NCBI GenBank assembly: GCA_965207995.1
Contig: CBDBNG010000001.1
Coordinates: 558,001 to 622,000 of the forward strand
Source: DAOUKH01 sp965207995
GTDB lineage: Bacteria > Chloroflexota > Dehalococcoidia > SHYB01
DNA length: 64,000 nucleotides
Direction of reading: 5' to 3'
Of this stretch, positions 33,728 through 43,630 are shown one piece after another; positions within the stretch are counted from its first letter, which is position 1, and each line of letters starts with the position of its first letter. The translations under genes and the position numbers were made by a program. A model generated the notes under the pieces. That model was given only the letters and a program-made list of their open reading frames with translations, searched no databases and was not told where the DNA came from.

Positions 33728-34593
33728 TTACTCGCGGCCCCACGTCTCCCCGAACTGCACGGCGAAGAGTATCTCACCGGTCATCACGTCCGGCGTCACC
33801 CCGGCGAGGTAGACGACGGGCGGGCCGACGAACTCCGGCGTACAGGGGCCGCGGGGATACTCGTTGAAGTCGAAGTCTTCGCAGAGCGTTTCGACGTCGC
33901 CCTCGGTGAGGATCATCCCAGGCGCGAGCGCGTTGACCGCCACGCCGTGCGGCGCCATCTCGCGGGCGAGCGTCTGCGTCAGAGAGTCGAGGCCCGCCTT
34001 AGCCGTCATGTAGCAGAGGATACCCTGCGCCGACTTGAGGTCGGCAGTCTCCTCGGGGTTGGGCGAGCCGGTGGTGATGTTGATCACCGAGCCCGCGCCC
34101 CGTTCGATCATGTGGGGCAGGACGTGCTTGGCGCAGAGGTACGGACCGATCAAGTTCACGCGGAGAACCGCCTCGTAGGTCTCCGGCGTCACTTCCAGAG
34201 AGTTGAGGCGCGGGAAGACGCCGGCGTTGTTCACCAGGACGTCGATGCGGCCGAAGCGATCGAGCGCGGCCTGGGCCATGGCGCGCACGTCGTCCTCGTT
34301 GCCGACGTCGCAGCGGACGGCCATCGCGGTCCCGCCGGCCTCCTCGATGGAGTCGACGGTCTCCTGCAGGCTGCCGGGGAGGAGGCCGGCCAACTGGCGG
34401 GCGCCGCGTCCGGCATGCATCTCGCCGGGGAGGTGCATTGGGGTGTCGCTGAGGGGGCGGGCCTGTCGGTGCGTGCCGCGGCGACGACGCTCGCTCCCGC
34501 TATCGCCAGGGCCTGGGCGTAGGCGCGCCCGGTGCCACGGCTCGCGCCGGTGACGATGGCGACCTTGCCTTCCAAGCTGCGTTCGATGCTCAT
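33728..34593 (-). pseudogene. SDR family oxidoreductase, frameshifted tandem paralog
   Basis: Close copy of the 32835 gene in two frames. Codons 1-45 (from ATG 34593, MSIERSLEGKVAIVTGAS) are in one frame, and from MHLPGEMHAGRGARQL (34438) to the stop at 33728 the other. Alignment with the intact copy shows one base missing near the G5 run at 34453-34457 (29 nt instead of 30 between the codons for Asp and Met). Catalytic CYMTAKAGLDSL is present. Either a recent mutation or a one-base assembly/sequencing error; the remainder is fully conserved, which favours a very recent or artificial lesion. Confidence 0.85.
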
Positions 34594-34724
34594 GGGCCGT
34601 TCCGGCGGGGCAGGCCTCGTGGTCTTCGCCTACACTTGCAGGCGCAAGAAGCCAAGCGCCCCTGCCCGGTGGCGGCGATTATAGCCCTGGGCGAGGGCGC
34701 TACGGACTGAGGAGGCCCACGGCC

Positions 34725-35612
34725 ATGCGGAGAGTGGCGCTGGTCACCGGCGCGAGCCGGGGGATCGGCAAGGTCATCGCGGCGCATCTGGCGCTGCGGG
34801 GCCTCGACGTGGCCGTAGCGGCGCGCTCGGTGTCCGAGCGGGACGTCACGCTCTACCCTGGGACCATCCACGCAACGGCGGAGCTGATCGAGTCGCTAGG
34901 TGCGCGGGCGCTGCCGCTGCGCTGCGACATCGGCGTCGAGGGGGAGATCGAGGGGGCCGTCGAGCGGGCGATCGAGCACTTCGGGCAGGTCGACGTGCTG
35001 GTGAACAACGCGCGGTACGAGGGCCCGGCGATGTGGGACGACTTCACCGCGAGCTCCTGGGACGAGATCGGCAAGCTGCTCGACTGCAACGTCCGCGCCC
35101 CGCTGCATTTCATGCACCTGCTTGCGCCGTCGATGCGGGCGCAGGGCGGCGGGGTGGTGATCAACATCACGACGACGATGGAGTACCACCTCGACCCCGC
35201 CTACCGGCCGGGTAAGGGCGCGACGACCTCGCTCTATCCTTCGACCAAGGCCCACCTTAACTGGGCGACGATGATGCTGGCGCGCGAGCTGCACGGCGAC
35301 AGAATCGCGGTGATCGGCATGCACCCCGGGAGCGTGCTGACCGAGCGGGTGACGACAGAGTCGATGGGCTCGTTTGACCCGCGCAAGCGGTACACGGCGC
35401 ACGTCCCCGGCGTGATCGCGGCGCACCTGGCCACGCTCGCCGACCCTTTGGTTTACACGGGGAAGATCCTCGACGATCCGCTTAGGTTCGTCCAGGAACA
35501 CGGTCTGATGGCGGAGGCGGACATCACCTATCCCTACCGGGAAGACGCCTCGGGCAAGGCCGAGGTCTACGACCCCTTTGGCGAGCCGTACTGGCGCCGA
35601 GTCGCCCACTAG
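34725..35612 (+). CDS. SDR family oxidoreductase
   Basis: 295 aa. TGASRGIGKVIAAH loop, NNARYEGPAM in place of the usual NNAG, ITTTMEY, and SLYPSTKAHLNWA with catalytic Tyr/Lys. The C-terminus is longer than usual and ends in an aromatic-rich tail (ITYPYREDASGKAEVYDPFGEPYWRR). Starts divergently from the tandem SDR pair, 131 bp away. Confidence 0.92.
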   Translation: MRRVALVTGASRGIGKVIAAHLALRGLDVAVAARSVSERDVTLYPGTIHATAELIESLGARALPLRCDIGVEGEIEGAVERAIEHFGQVDVLVNNARYEGPAMWDDFTASSWDEIGKLLDCNVRAPLHFMHLLAPSMRAQGGGVVINITTTMEYHLDPAYRPGKGATTSLYPSTKAHLNWATMMLARELHGDRIAVIGMHPGSVLTERVTTESMGSFDPRKRYTAHVPGVIAAHLATLADPLVYTGKILDDPLRFVQEHGLMAEADITYPYREDASGKAEVYDPFGEPYWRRVAH

Positions 35613-35644
35613 CCGCAGGGCGTGAAGCCCGGCATACTGCCCGC

Positions 35645-36400
35645 ATGGGACGGCTCAGCGGCAAGGTGGCGATCGTGACCGGCTCCAGCCGGGGCATCGG
35701 CAAGGGGATCGCTGCCGTCCTTGGGCGTGAGGGGGCCGCGGTCGTGGTCGCCGCCCGGAGCGTCGAGCCTCGCCCGGGGCTTGCCGGCTCCATCGGCGAC
35801 ACGGCGGACGCCATCACGGCCGCCGGCGGCAAGGCCATCGCCGTCGCCTGCGACATCACCGACGAGGCCAGCGTCGACGCGCTCTTCCAACGCACGCTCG
35901 ACGAGTTCGGGCGGGTCGATCTTCTGGTGAACAACGCCGGCGGATCGGGGACGTTCGCGCCCGTCGAGGGCTACCCGATGCGCCGCTTCGACCGCGTCGT
36001 CGCGCTCAACCTTCGCGGGACGTTCCTCTGCTGCCGCGCCGCCATCGGGCCGATGACGCGCCAAGGCGGCGGCGTGATCGTCAACGTCAGCTCCGATTCC
36101 GCCCAGAAGCTGGCCTTCCCTGACGACGCAATCTACGGCATGGTCAAGGCCGGCATGGAGCGGCTGACGCTGGGCTTGGCCAAGGAACTGGAGGGCCGCG
36201 GCGTCTCCGTGGTCGCGTTCTGGCCCGCCGCGGTGAAGACGGAGGGCGCTCAGGCCATCCACCCGCCCGACTTCGACTGGAGCGGCTGGATCGACCCCGA
36301 AGACGTCGGCCCCGGCGTCGTCGACCTGGCAACCGGCGCGGCCGCCCGCTACAACGGTCAGGTGCTCGACCTGCGCCGCCACGGCAAGGACTGGCCCTAG
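35645..36400 (+). CDS. SDR family oxidoreductase
   Basis: 251 aa classical SDR. TGSSRGIGKGIAAVL loop, NNAGGSGTF, VSSDSAQKLA and catalytic AIYGMVKAGMERL. Fourth intact SDR in this cluster, 32 bp after the previous one and 27 bp before an LLM enzyme, so the three are probably one transcript. Confidence 0.93.
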   Translation: MGRLSGKVAIVTGSSRGIGKGIAAVLGREGAAVVVAARSVEPRPGLAGSIGDTADAITAAGGKAIAVACDITDEASVDALFQRTLDEFGRVDLLVNNAGGSGTFAPVEGYPMRRFDRVVALNLRGTFLCCRAAIGPMTRQGGGVIVNVSSDSAQKLAFPDDAIYGMVKAGMERLTLGLAKELEGRGVSVVAFWPAAVKTEGAQAIHPPDFDWSGWIDPEDVGPGVVDLATGAAARYNGQVLDLRRHGKDWP

Positions 36401-36427
36401 CCGCCGCCCGCGCGAAAGGCGTCCTCC

Positions 36428-37501
36428 ATGAGAGTCTCGACGAGCTTCGTCACCGGCTACGCGATCAAGGACTGGGATGAAATCACCGCGTTCGCGCAGG
36501 CGGCGGAGCGCGTCGGCGTGGCGGGGCTGTGGTCGCCGGAGGCGTGGGGGCACGACGGCGCGACGCCACTGGCCTATCTGGCGGCGAAGACCTCGACGAT
36601 CGAGCTTGGCACGAGCATCTTGCAGATCGGGGCGCGGACCCCGGCGAACCTCGCCATGACCGCCATGTCGCTCTACTCGATGTCCGGCGGGCGGTTCAAG
36701 CTGGGCATCGGGACGAGCGGGCCACAGGTGATGGAGGGCTGGCACGGCGTCGTCTTCGACCGGCCCGTACAGCGCACCCGCGAGACCATCGAGATCCTGC
36801 GGCGTATTTTTCGCGGCGAGCGCGTCTCGTACGAAGGGGAGATCTACCGGATGCCAGCCCGGGAGGGGGAGGGCAAGGCGCTGGCGAGCGTCGCGCCGGC
36901 TACGCCCGACCTGCCGATTTATGTCGCCTCCTTGGGGCCCGCCAATCTAAGGCTGACGGGCGAGATGGCGGACGGCTGGCGGGGCACGTCGTTCATGCCG
37001 GAGCACGCCGACGTCTTCTTCGAGCCGATGGCGGAGGGCGCGGCGGGCACGGGTCGCTCGCTGAAGGAGCTCGACCTACAGGTCGGCGGCACGGTGTGGT
37101 TCACCGACGACGTCGACGCGGCGGTGGAGGAGATGCGGCCGGCGCTGGCGTTCAGCCTGGGCGCGATGGGGTCGCGCCGGTACAATTTCTACAACAACGC
37201 CTACAAGCGGGCAGGTTACGCCGACCTCGCCACCGAGATCCAGGAGCTGTGGCTCGCCGGCAAGCGCGAGGAAGCACGGCGGATCGTGCCCGCCGAGATC
37301 ATCCTGAAGACGCACCTCATCGGGACGGACGAGATGATCGCCGACCGCATCCGTGTCTACCGCGACGCGGGCGTGACGACCCTCAGCGCGCGGCCCGCGC
37401 CCAAGGGCCTCCCCGGCGCCGAGCCGGGGTTCAAGACGCGCATCGGCGTGCTGGAACGCTTCGTCGACCTTGTCGAGCGGGTCAACGCAGAAGCGTCGTA
37501 G
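36428..37501 (+). CDS. LLM class flavin-dependent oxidoreductase
   Basis: 357 aa luciferase-like TIM barrel using reduced FMN or F420. AERVGVAGLWSPEAWGHD, IELGTSILQIGARTP, LSGGRFKLGIGTSGPQ-like MSGGRFKLGIGTSG and VFDRPVQRTRETIEILR are typical of the F420-dependent (Mer/Adf-like) branch. Substrate unknown. Part of the SDR/LLM catabolic run. Confidence 0.92.
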   Translation: MRVSTSFVTGYAIKDWDEITAFAQAAERVGVAGLWSPEAWGHDGATPLAYLAAKTSTIELGTSILQIGARTPANLAMTAMSLYSMSGGRFKLGIGTSGPQVMEGWHGVVFDRPVQRTRETIEILRRIFRGERVSYEGEIYRMPAREGEGKALASVAPATPDLPIYVASLGPANLRLTGEMADGWRGTSFMPEHADVFFEPMAEGAAGTGRSLKELDLQVGGTVWFTDDVDAAVEEMRPALAFSLGAMGSRRYNFYNNAYKRAGYADLATEIQELWLAGKREEARRIVPAEIILKTHLIGTDEMIADRIRVYRDAGVTTLSARPAPKGLPGAEPGFKTRIGVLERFVDLVERVNAEAS

Positions 37502-37537
37502 CGGCGGCTCACACCTAGTCAGCAGGAGGCGCGGCGC

Positions 37538-38593
37538 ATGGGAACGCGCATCGACTTCGGACTCGCCTACAACTTCCGGAACCCGGAGGCGTTCAAGCAG
37601 GACCCCGCCGAGTTCTACGAGGAGATGTTCCAGCAGATCGCCTACGCCGAGGAGCTCGGCTTCGACAGCGTCTGGCTGCCAGAGCACCACTTCTCGCCCG
37701 GCGACGGCTACAACCCCTCGCCGCTCACCGTGGCCGCCGCCATCGCGGCCCGCACCAAGCGCATCAAGATCGGGACGTGGCTCTTGCTGCTGCCGTTGAA
37801 CAACGCGCTGAAGGTCGCCGAGGACGCCGCCATCGTCGACGTCATCTCCAACGGCCGGCTCATGCTCGGCATGGGGCTCGGCTACCGCAAGGAGGAGTTC
37901 GACGCCTTCGGCATCGACCGCCGCCACCGGGCGGGGCGCATGGAGGAGGGCCTGACCGTTATCCGGGGCGCGCTGGGCGACGGGCCGTTCTCGTTCTCGG
38001 GGCAGCACTACCAACTCGAAGGGGCTTCGGTCTTCCTCAAGCCGGTGCAGCGGCCGCTGCCGTTCTGGGTCGGGGCGCGGAGCACGCCCGCTGCGCAGCG
38101 CGCGGCGCGGCACGACGCCTCGCTACTGCTGGTCGACGTCGGGGGCAACGGCAAGGAGACCTACGCCGCCTACTGCGACGTCCTCCGTGAACGGGGCCGC
38201 GACCCGAAGGACTTCGGGCTACAGGGGATGATCGTGGACTCCTTCTTCATCTCCGACGACCCGGCGGCGACGATGGAGGAGATCCGCCCGTACATCGAGT
38301 GGCAGGCCACGGCGATGAAGGGCTGGTACGAGGAGTCGGCCTTGAGCGGGCACGACCCCGCCCTGCTCGAGGTGCTGCAGCGGGAGGGGCGACGCCGGTC
38401 GTGGGGTCTGCGTGGCTACGTGGTCGAGGATGCGGGGGAGATCGTGCGGCGCGTCGAGGCCAAGCTGGAAGAGCTGCCCTACACCCACTTCGTCTTCGGC
38501 GGCGGCAACACCACGCCCTCCGGCTTCCCCGCCAAGAAGATGTACCCCTACATGGAGCGCTTCGCCCGCGGGGTCATCGACCGGTTCCGCTGA
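37538..38593 (+). CDS. LLM class flavin-dependent oxidoreductase
   Basis: 351 aa. AEELGFDSVWLPEHHFSPGDGYNPSPLTVAAAIAART, IKIGTWLLLLPLNNALKVAEDAAIVD and GRLMLGMGLGYRKEEFDAFGID match alkanal-monooxygenase-type (FMN) LLM enzymes. AGGAGGCGC precedes the ATG. Not a duplicate of the 36428 gene; the two belong to different branches. Confidence 0.92.
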   Translation: MGTRIDFGLAYNFRNPEAFKQDPAEFYEEMFQQIAYAEELGFDSVWLPEHHFSPGDGYNPSPLTVAAAIAARTKRIKIGTWLLLLPLNNALKVAEDAAIVDVISNGRLMLGMGLGYRKEEFDAFGIDRRHRAGRMEEGLTVIRGALGDGPFSFSGQHYQLEGASVFLKPVQRPLPFWVGARSTPAAQRAARHDASLLLVDVGGNGKETYAAYCDVLRERGRDPKDFGLQGMIVDSFFISDDPAATMEEIRPYIEWQATAMKGWYEESALSGHDPALLEVLQREGRRRSWGLRGYVVEDAGEIVRRVEAKLEELPYTHFVFGGGNTTPSGFPAKKMYPYMERFARGVIDRFR

Positions 38594-38602
38594 GGCCTGT
38601 GC

Positions 38603-38608
38603 TAGAAT
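38603..38608 (+). promoter_or_regulatory. Candidate -10 element for the GlcG-like gene
   Basis: TAGAAT, 32 bp before ATG 38641, in the recurring GCTAGAATCGC context. No good -35. Confidence 0.4.
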
Positions 38609-38640
38609 CGCGCCGCCAATCCCCTTTTCGGAGGCGCACC

Positions 38641-39066
38641 ATGGCATCAACGGTGAAGAAGTCCACCATCACAACCGAGGCGGCCAAGGCGATGATCGAG
38701 GCGTCGGAGGCGAAGGCCGCCGAGATCGGCGTACCGATGTGCACCGCCATCGTCGACCCCGACGGCAACCTGAAGGCGTTCAGCCGAATGGACGGCGCGG
38801 CGCTGCTCTCGATCAAGATCGCCCAGGACAAAGGCTACACCGCCGTCGGCTTCGGTCTCTCCACCAAGGACTGGTGGCAGTTCATCAAGGACGACGGGCC
38901 GTTGCTCCACGGCATCACCCACGCCGAACGGCTGATCATCTACGAGGGCGGCATCCCCATCCAGAGCGACGGCGTGATCGTCGGCGGCATCGGGGTCAGC
39001 GGCGGCTACTACACCCAGGACCAGGAGTGCGCCGAGGCGGGGATCGAGGCCTTCGGGAAGCTGTAG
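38641..39066 (+). CDS. GlcG/HbpS family heme-binding-like protein
   Basis: 141 aa DUF336-type protein. ITTEAAKAMIEASEAKAAEIGVPMCTAIVDPDGNLKAF spans the N-terminal half, then GITHAERLIIYEGGIPI and VIVGGIGVSGGYYTQDQECAEAGIEAF. The family binds heme or corrin-like ligands or accompanies catabolic enzymes. ATG 38641 has CGGAGGCGC upstream. Confidence 0.92.
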   Translation: MASTVKKSTITTEAAKAMIEASEAKAAEIGVPMCTAIVDPDGNLKAFSRMDGAALLSIKIAQDKGYTAVGFGLSTKDWWQFIKDDGPLLHGITHAERLIIYEGGIPIQSDGVIVGGIGVSGGYYTQDQECAEAGIEAFGKL

Positions 39067-39079
39067 GGCCAGCGTGGGG

Positions 39080-39163
39080 CAAAGAGCAGCGCCCCGCGGG
39101 CGCTCGCGCGCCTGACGGCGCGCGCCCTCTCTCAAATCTCCCCCAGAGGGGGAGAGGTTTTAG
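39080..39163. repeat. Composite triple-hairpin repeat, inverted copy
   Basis: Reverse-orientation copy of the 80-bp family at 25833: AGAGCAGCGCCC, GGCGCTCGCGCGCC, GGCGCGCGCCCTCTCTC, then CTCCCCCAGAGGGGGAG. Gap 39067-39267 has no gene. Confidence 0.85.
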
Positions 39164-39267
39164 ATGGCCCTCGTGGGGGAGAGGCGTTGTGGCGCGCGCG
39201 GTTGAGCGGGCGGCGCTCATACCGTTAGAGTGTCCGAGCCGGGCTTTGGCTCCGGCATAGAGGACGC

Positions 39268-40521
39268 TTGGCCCAAGAGGACACCTCCGCCGGGACCAGG
39301 ATGGGCTCGCTGCGCGCCCGCGCCGGGCGCAGCCTGACCCCGCTCGCCCACGCCGACTTCCGCCGCCTCGTGGTCGGAAGCGGCGCCACCGGCATCGCCA
39401 ACTGGGTCCAGCAGATCGCCAAGGGCCTGCTGGTCTACGAGCTCACCGACTCCCCGTTCCAGCTGAGCTTGGTGATGTTCGCTCAGGGCTTCCCCATGTT
39501 CCTGAGCTCCCCCATCGGCGGCGCGCTGGCCGACCGCTTCGAACAGCGCACCATCATCTGGGCCAGCCAGGCGGTGATGACCATGGTCGGCATCGCGCTG
39601 GCGCTGCTCGTGCTCACCGACGTCGTGGTCATCTGGCACATCTACGTCTTGGCGGTGATCAGCGGCATTCTCTTCGGTATCAACGGCCCCCCGCGCCAGG
39701 CCATCGTGTACGACCTCGTCGAGCCCGGTGAGCTGCGGCAGGCCATCGCGCTCAACGCGGTAGTCCAGAACTCCTCCCGCGTGTTTGGCCCACTGATGGG
39801 GGCCGGCCTCATCGCCGTGGTCGGGCTTGAAGGCGCCTTCTTCCTTCAGGCCGCGGGCTACCTGGTCGGCATGATCACGGTGCTCATGATCCAGACCCGC
39901 AGCCCGATACGCGCCTCAACGGCGGTGTCGCTGCTGGGCAACCTGCGGGAGGGCCTTGCCTACGTGCGCCCCGACCGGCTCCTGACCGCCCTTGTCCTCA
40001 TCGCGGTCATCAACGCCGGCATGGCTTGGCCCTATATGAACCTCATGCCCGCCTTCGCCGTCGATACTCTGGGCCTGAGCGATAGCGGTTTCGGCCTGCT
40101 CATGACCGGCGCGGGAGCGGGAGCGTTCATCGGCGCGACCGTCGTCGTCCTGCTCGGCCAGACCCGAAGCGGTGGACACCTGTTGGTATGGACTGTGCTC
40201 GGCATGGGTTTCGGCCTCGTGGCCATGTCCCTGACCGACATCCTGCCCCTTGTCGCGGCGCTCGTCTTCGTCATGGGGCTGCTCAGCGCCGTCCAGCAGA
40301 TCCTCAACAACACCCTGATACAGGTGCACGTCGACGATCAGTACCGCGGGCGGGTGACGTCGCTCTACTTCCAGACGTGGGGGCTTACGCCGCTGGGCGG
40401 GCTCGTCATCGGCGCGCTCGCGGAGACGATGGGGCTCCAGGAGTCGTTCTTCGTGACGGGGCTGGCCATCCTCGCCGTGACCCTCTGGCTTTACGCGGCG
40501 TCGCCGATCCGCCGGGCCTAG
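39268..40521 (+). CDS. MFS transporter (DHA3/EntS-like)
   Basis: 417 aa with 12 predicted membrane helices. GGALADRFEQRTIIWASQ is the conserved loop 2-3 motif; FAQGFPMFLSSPIGG and LQESFFVTGLAILAVTLWLY mark the ends. Probable exporter; substrate unknown. TTG 39268 follows AGAGGACG; ATG 39301 is a possible alternative start that still keeps all helices. Confidence 0.9.
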   Translation: MAQEDTSAGTRMGSLRARAGRSLTPLAHADFRRLVVGSGATGIANWVQQIAKGLLVYELTDSPFQLSLVMFAQGFPMFLSSPIGGALADRFEQRTIIWASQAVMTMVGIALALLVLTDVVVIWHIYVLAVISGILFGINGPPRQAIVYDLVEPGELRQAIALNAVVQNSSRVFGPLMGAGLIAVVGLEGAFFLQAAGYLVGMITVLMIQTRSPIRASTAVSLLGNLREGLAYVRPDRLLTALVLIAVINAGMAWPYMNLMPAFAVDTLGLSDSGFGLLMTGAGAGAFIGATVVVLLGQTRSGGHLLVWTVLGMGFGLVAMSLTDILPLVAALVFVMGLLSAVQQILNNTLIQVHVDDQYRGRVTSLYFQTWGLTPLGGLVIGALAETMGLQESFFVTGLAILAVTLWLYAASPIRRA

Positions 40522-40525
40522 CGCG

Positions 40526-43500
40526 CTACTGGTAGCGGAGCGCGTCGGCCGGCGGGACCCCGGCCGCCTGCCGCGACGGCAGCAGGGTCGTGGCGAAGGT
40601 GAAAACGTAGGCGATGATGGCGATCAGGGCGACCCGGAACCACGGAATCGAGACCGCGAAGTCGGGCTCGCTCGCCTTGATCGCCGGGCCGATCACGATG
40701 ATGTTCTGCAAGAGCGACAAGACGATGCCCAGCCCGATGCCGACGATCGCGATGAATGAGGATTCGAGGAGGAAACTGAGCTGCACCCGCCCTTTCGAGA
40801 AGCCGATGGCGCGAAGGACGCCGATCTGCTGGCGGCGCTCGATCACGGCGCGCGCACTGATGACGCCGAGCGCGGCGATGCCGACGACCAGCCCCAGCCC
40901 CATGAAGGCCATCAAGAGCGTGTTGAAGGACGAATTGGCCGCCTGGCTGTTGTCGATCGCCTCCTGGATATCGATGCTCTGGAGGCCGTATTCGAAAAAG
41001 GCCGATTCGATGCGCTGATCGGCGTTCTCCGTACCCGGGACCGTTTCGAACCAGACCATCGAGACGTCGATCTCCCGCCCCACCTCCTCGCTCAGGAATT
41101 CGGTGGAGGTGTACATGCCGGGAGGCAGGAAGAACTGTGGGTCCGAGGCGATGTCGTCGATGACACCGATGACCGTTACCTCGAAGCTGCGGGCGCTGTC
41201 GAGGTCGCGGATAGTGACCGGTACGGGGTCCATGACCTCGTTCTCGACAAACAGGCCCTCGACGCCCTCCAGGGAGAAGCCTCCAACGGGATTAAAGGCG
41301 AAATTCGCCCGCGTCGGGACGTGCTGGGCGTTGATGACCGCCGCACCCGGCCGCTCCTCCAGGGCCCGCCAGACCGCCTCGGCGTCGAAGGTGTCGCCGG
41401 TGCGGAACTCGGCCGTCGCGAGCGCGATCCTGAAGCCGTTGGTGCGCACGAAGTCCGGGTCTACCGCGGTAATCAGCGTCTCTTCCAAGTCATCGTCGGG
41501 CTGGGCGGCCAGCTTCGCCTCCGCATCCCCGATCGTCCTGAACACGCCGATAGCAGGTCCCTCGGCATCCCGTACGACAAAGTCCAACCCGGAGTCCGCT
41601 TCCACGATCGGCGTCACGTCCCGGATCGGATTCAAGTCGCCGAGGGCCGCGCCGACCACGTCGTATCCGCCGGCGAGCCGCTGCTGGTCTTCGATGATGC
41701 CGGAGAAGCTGCTATTGATCACGGAGACCGACGTCACGGAAAGGACGACCACGGCGAACATGGTGATGGAGAGGCCGGTACGGAAGCCATTTCGCAGCGG
41801 GTAGGCCACCGCCGACTTGATGACCGGCGCGAGGCCGAGGAAGCGGCCGGCAAGCCACGACGCCGCAGCCTGTACGTAGGACGTGTTGTTCATGATCACC
41901 AGGATCGAGCCCGCGACGAGCACAAAGCTGCTGATGATGAAGATGGAGAAGTCGATTTGCCAGTCGTCACGCAGCCGCTCGGTAAACCAGGGATGCCGCA
42001 GCGGGAGGAAGAACACGATCAGCCAGAGGCCCAAGACGGTCATGAGGAGCCGCTGCGAAACGCCGAAGAAGCGGAGTGCGAAGGCGAGGCCCATCGGCAC
42101 CAGCGCTCCGCCGAGCAAGAACGGCGTCGTTTGGCCGGCGTTAAAGCCGCTGACAAGCAACAAGAGACCGACGAGGGCGAAGATCACGCCCCAGACCAGC
42201 CTGCCGACGCCGCCCCGTGCCCGCTCCGGCTCGGGAATGTCGCGAATCGCGCGCACGATATTGAGCCGGCTCACCCGCAGCGAGGCGATCCCGACGGTTA
42301 TGAAGGTGACAATGCTTCCCAGGAAGAAGGAGACGAGTAGGCTGCGGAGGGTGATCGTCGGCGTCAGCGTGAAGTCTTCGCTGGGGGAGGCCTGCGCGAA
42401 GATCGCGGAGGTGGCGATGACCAGCAGCGCCCCGATGCCCGCGCCCACCAACGCGCCGACGATGGCCGAGCCGATGCTGTAGATCGCCCCCTCGGCGATG
42501 AACATCTGAACGAGCTGGCTCCGGCGCATCCCGATGGCCCGGGACATGCCCATCTCCGGCTTCCGCTCCGCTGCCAGCATCTGGAAGATGAGGAAGATGA
42601 GCAGTACCCCCACACAAATCGAGAAGAGACCGAACAGCGTGAAGATCGTGACGAAGAGCGAGCCGATCAGGTTGGCGAATTCGATGAGGTCCTGCTTGAG
42701 CGGTGTGAGAATAAGGCCGTTTCCACGAAGGACGGGGTGCTCGGCCAGCCGTTCCTGAATCTCCGCGGTGAGGTCGATGCCCTCGTCGCCTTCTCCCAGG
42801 TTGGAGACCATGATCGCGCTGATCAGGCCTTCCTTGCCCGTGACTTCCTGAGCGTGGGCCAACGACGTCATCAGCACGACCCGGTGCTCAATCTGCTTCA
42901 CGTAGTAGGCCTCGGCGATCGCCTTGACGGTGAACTGCCGTATCTGGCCGGGGCCCACCGGAACGCCGATGCTGTCGCCGGCCTCGACACTGATCTCCTC
43001 GGCTCCGTCCCGGTCGACGTAGACCTCGTCGGGCGCCAGGGCGCCAAGGTCCAAGAGGTCGCCGTCGACGGTCTGCAAGGCGTCGAAGGCGCGGGCAGCC
43101 TCGGGCTCCAAGCCGGTCAACAGCGCCGAGATTTCGAAGAGGCGGTCGTCGAGGTTCACGACCGCGACGTCCTCGAACAGGATCGGCGCCACACCGTCGA
43201 TTCCAGGGTCGGCATTGAGGACCGGGCCGATTTCGGCGACCAGCGCTTCGTCGATATCGTCGGAGACGGGCACGAGCGCGTCGAGGTCGTCGTCGTGGAC
43301 CGTTACCAGTTGGTCAAGGTTCCGCAGGTCCTTCGTCGCCACCTGCTCGATGCTGGCGGTGACGGAGTCGCCGGTGGTGAAGGCGCTGGATATCGTGACC
43401 GTGGCCATCATCAGACCGGCAATGACGAGCACGGTCTGCGCCTTACGGCGCGGAATGTTGCGGGCGGCCATCCTCACCAGCAGCGGGTTGCGGATGAAGA

Positions 43501-43588
43501 TGTACAGGAGCACGGCGAAGACGGCGATGAACATGACCGCCAGGACGACGGAGATCACGCTCATTGGCGCGCCGAATAGCTCTTCCAC
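40526..43588 (-). CDS. ABC transporter permease with two FtsX domains
   Basis: 1020 aa. An N-terminal segment anchor (VISVVLAVMFIAVFAVLLYIF) leads into ARNIPRRKAQTVLVIAGLMMAT, a large extracellular domain (about 70-300), a three-helix FtsX domain (about 310-440), further helices, a second extracytoplasmic domain (about 620-870), and a second FtsX domain (about 880-1010) ending LLPSRQAAGVPPADALRYQ. This is the MacB/LolE-type mechanotransmitter family in the fused, long form. Its ATPase is not adjacent. GTG start with AAGGAGCACC. Confidence 0.93.
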   Translation of the reverse strand: MEELFGAPMSVISVVLAVMFIAVFAVLLYIFIRNPLLVRMAARNIPRRKAQTVLVIAGLMMATVTISSAFTTGDSVTASIEQVATKDLRNLDQLVTVHDDDLDALVPVSDDIDEALVAEIGPVLNADPGIDGVAPILFEDVAVVNLDDRLFEISALLTGLEPEAARAFDALQTVDGDLLDLGALAPDEVYVDRDGAEEISVEAGDSIGVPVGPGQIRQFTVKAIAEAYYVKQIEHRVVLMTSLAHAQEVTGKEGLISAIMVSNLGEGDEGIDLTAEIQERLAEHPVLRGNGLILTPLKQDLIEFANLIGSLFVTIFTLFGLFSICVGVLLIFLIFQMLAAERKPEMGMSRAIGMRRSQLVQMFIAEGAIYSIGSAIVGALVGAGIGALLVIATSAIFAQASPSEDFTLTPTITLRSLLVSFFLGSIVTFITVGIASLRVSRLNIVRAIRDIPEPERARGGVGRLVWGVIFALVGLLLLVSGFNAGQTTPFLLGGALVPMGLAFALRFFGVSQRLLMTVLGLWLIVFFLPLRHPWFTERLRDDWQIDFSIFIISSFVLVAGSILVIMNNTSYVQAAASWLAGRFLGLAPVIKSAVAYPLRNGFRTGLSITMFAVVVLSVTSVSVINSSFSGIIEDQQRLAGGYDVVGAALGDLNPIRDVTPIVEADSGLDFVVRDAEGPAIGVFRTIGDAEAKLAAQPDDDLEETLITAVDPDFVRTNGFRIALATAEFRTGDTFDAEAVWRALEERPGAAVINAQHVPTRANFAFNPVGGFSLEGVEGLFVENEVMDPVPVTIRDLDSARSFEVTVIGVIDDIASDPQFFLPPGMYTSTEFLSEEVGREIDVSMVWFETVPGTENADQRIESAFFEYGLQSIDIQEAIDNSQAANSSFNTLLMAFMGLGLVVGIAALGVISARAVIERRQQIGVLRAIGFSKGRVQLSFLLESSFIAIVGIGLGIVLSLLQNIIVIGPAIKASEPDFAVSIPWFRVALIAIIAYVFTFATTLLPSRQAAGVPPADALRYQ

Positions 43589-43630
43589 CGGTGCTCCTTG
43601 CTTCTCTTAGCCCCGTCGGCAGCGCACGCG

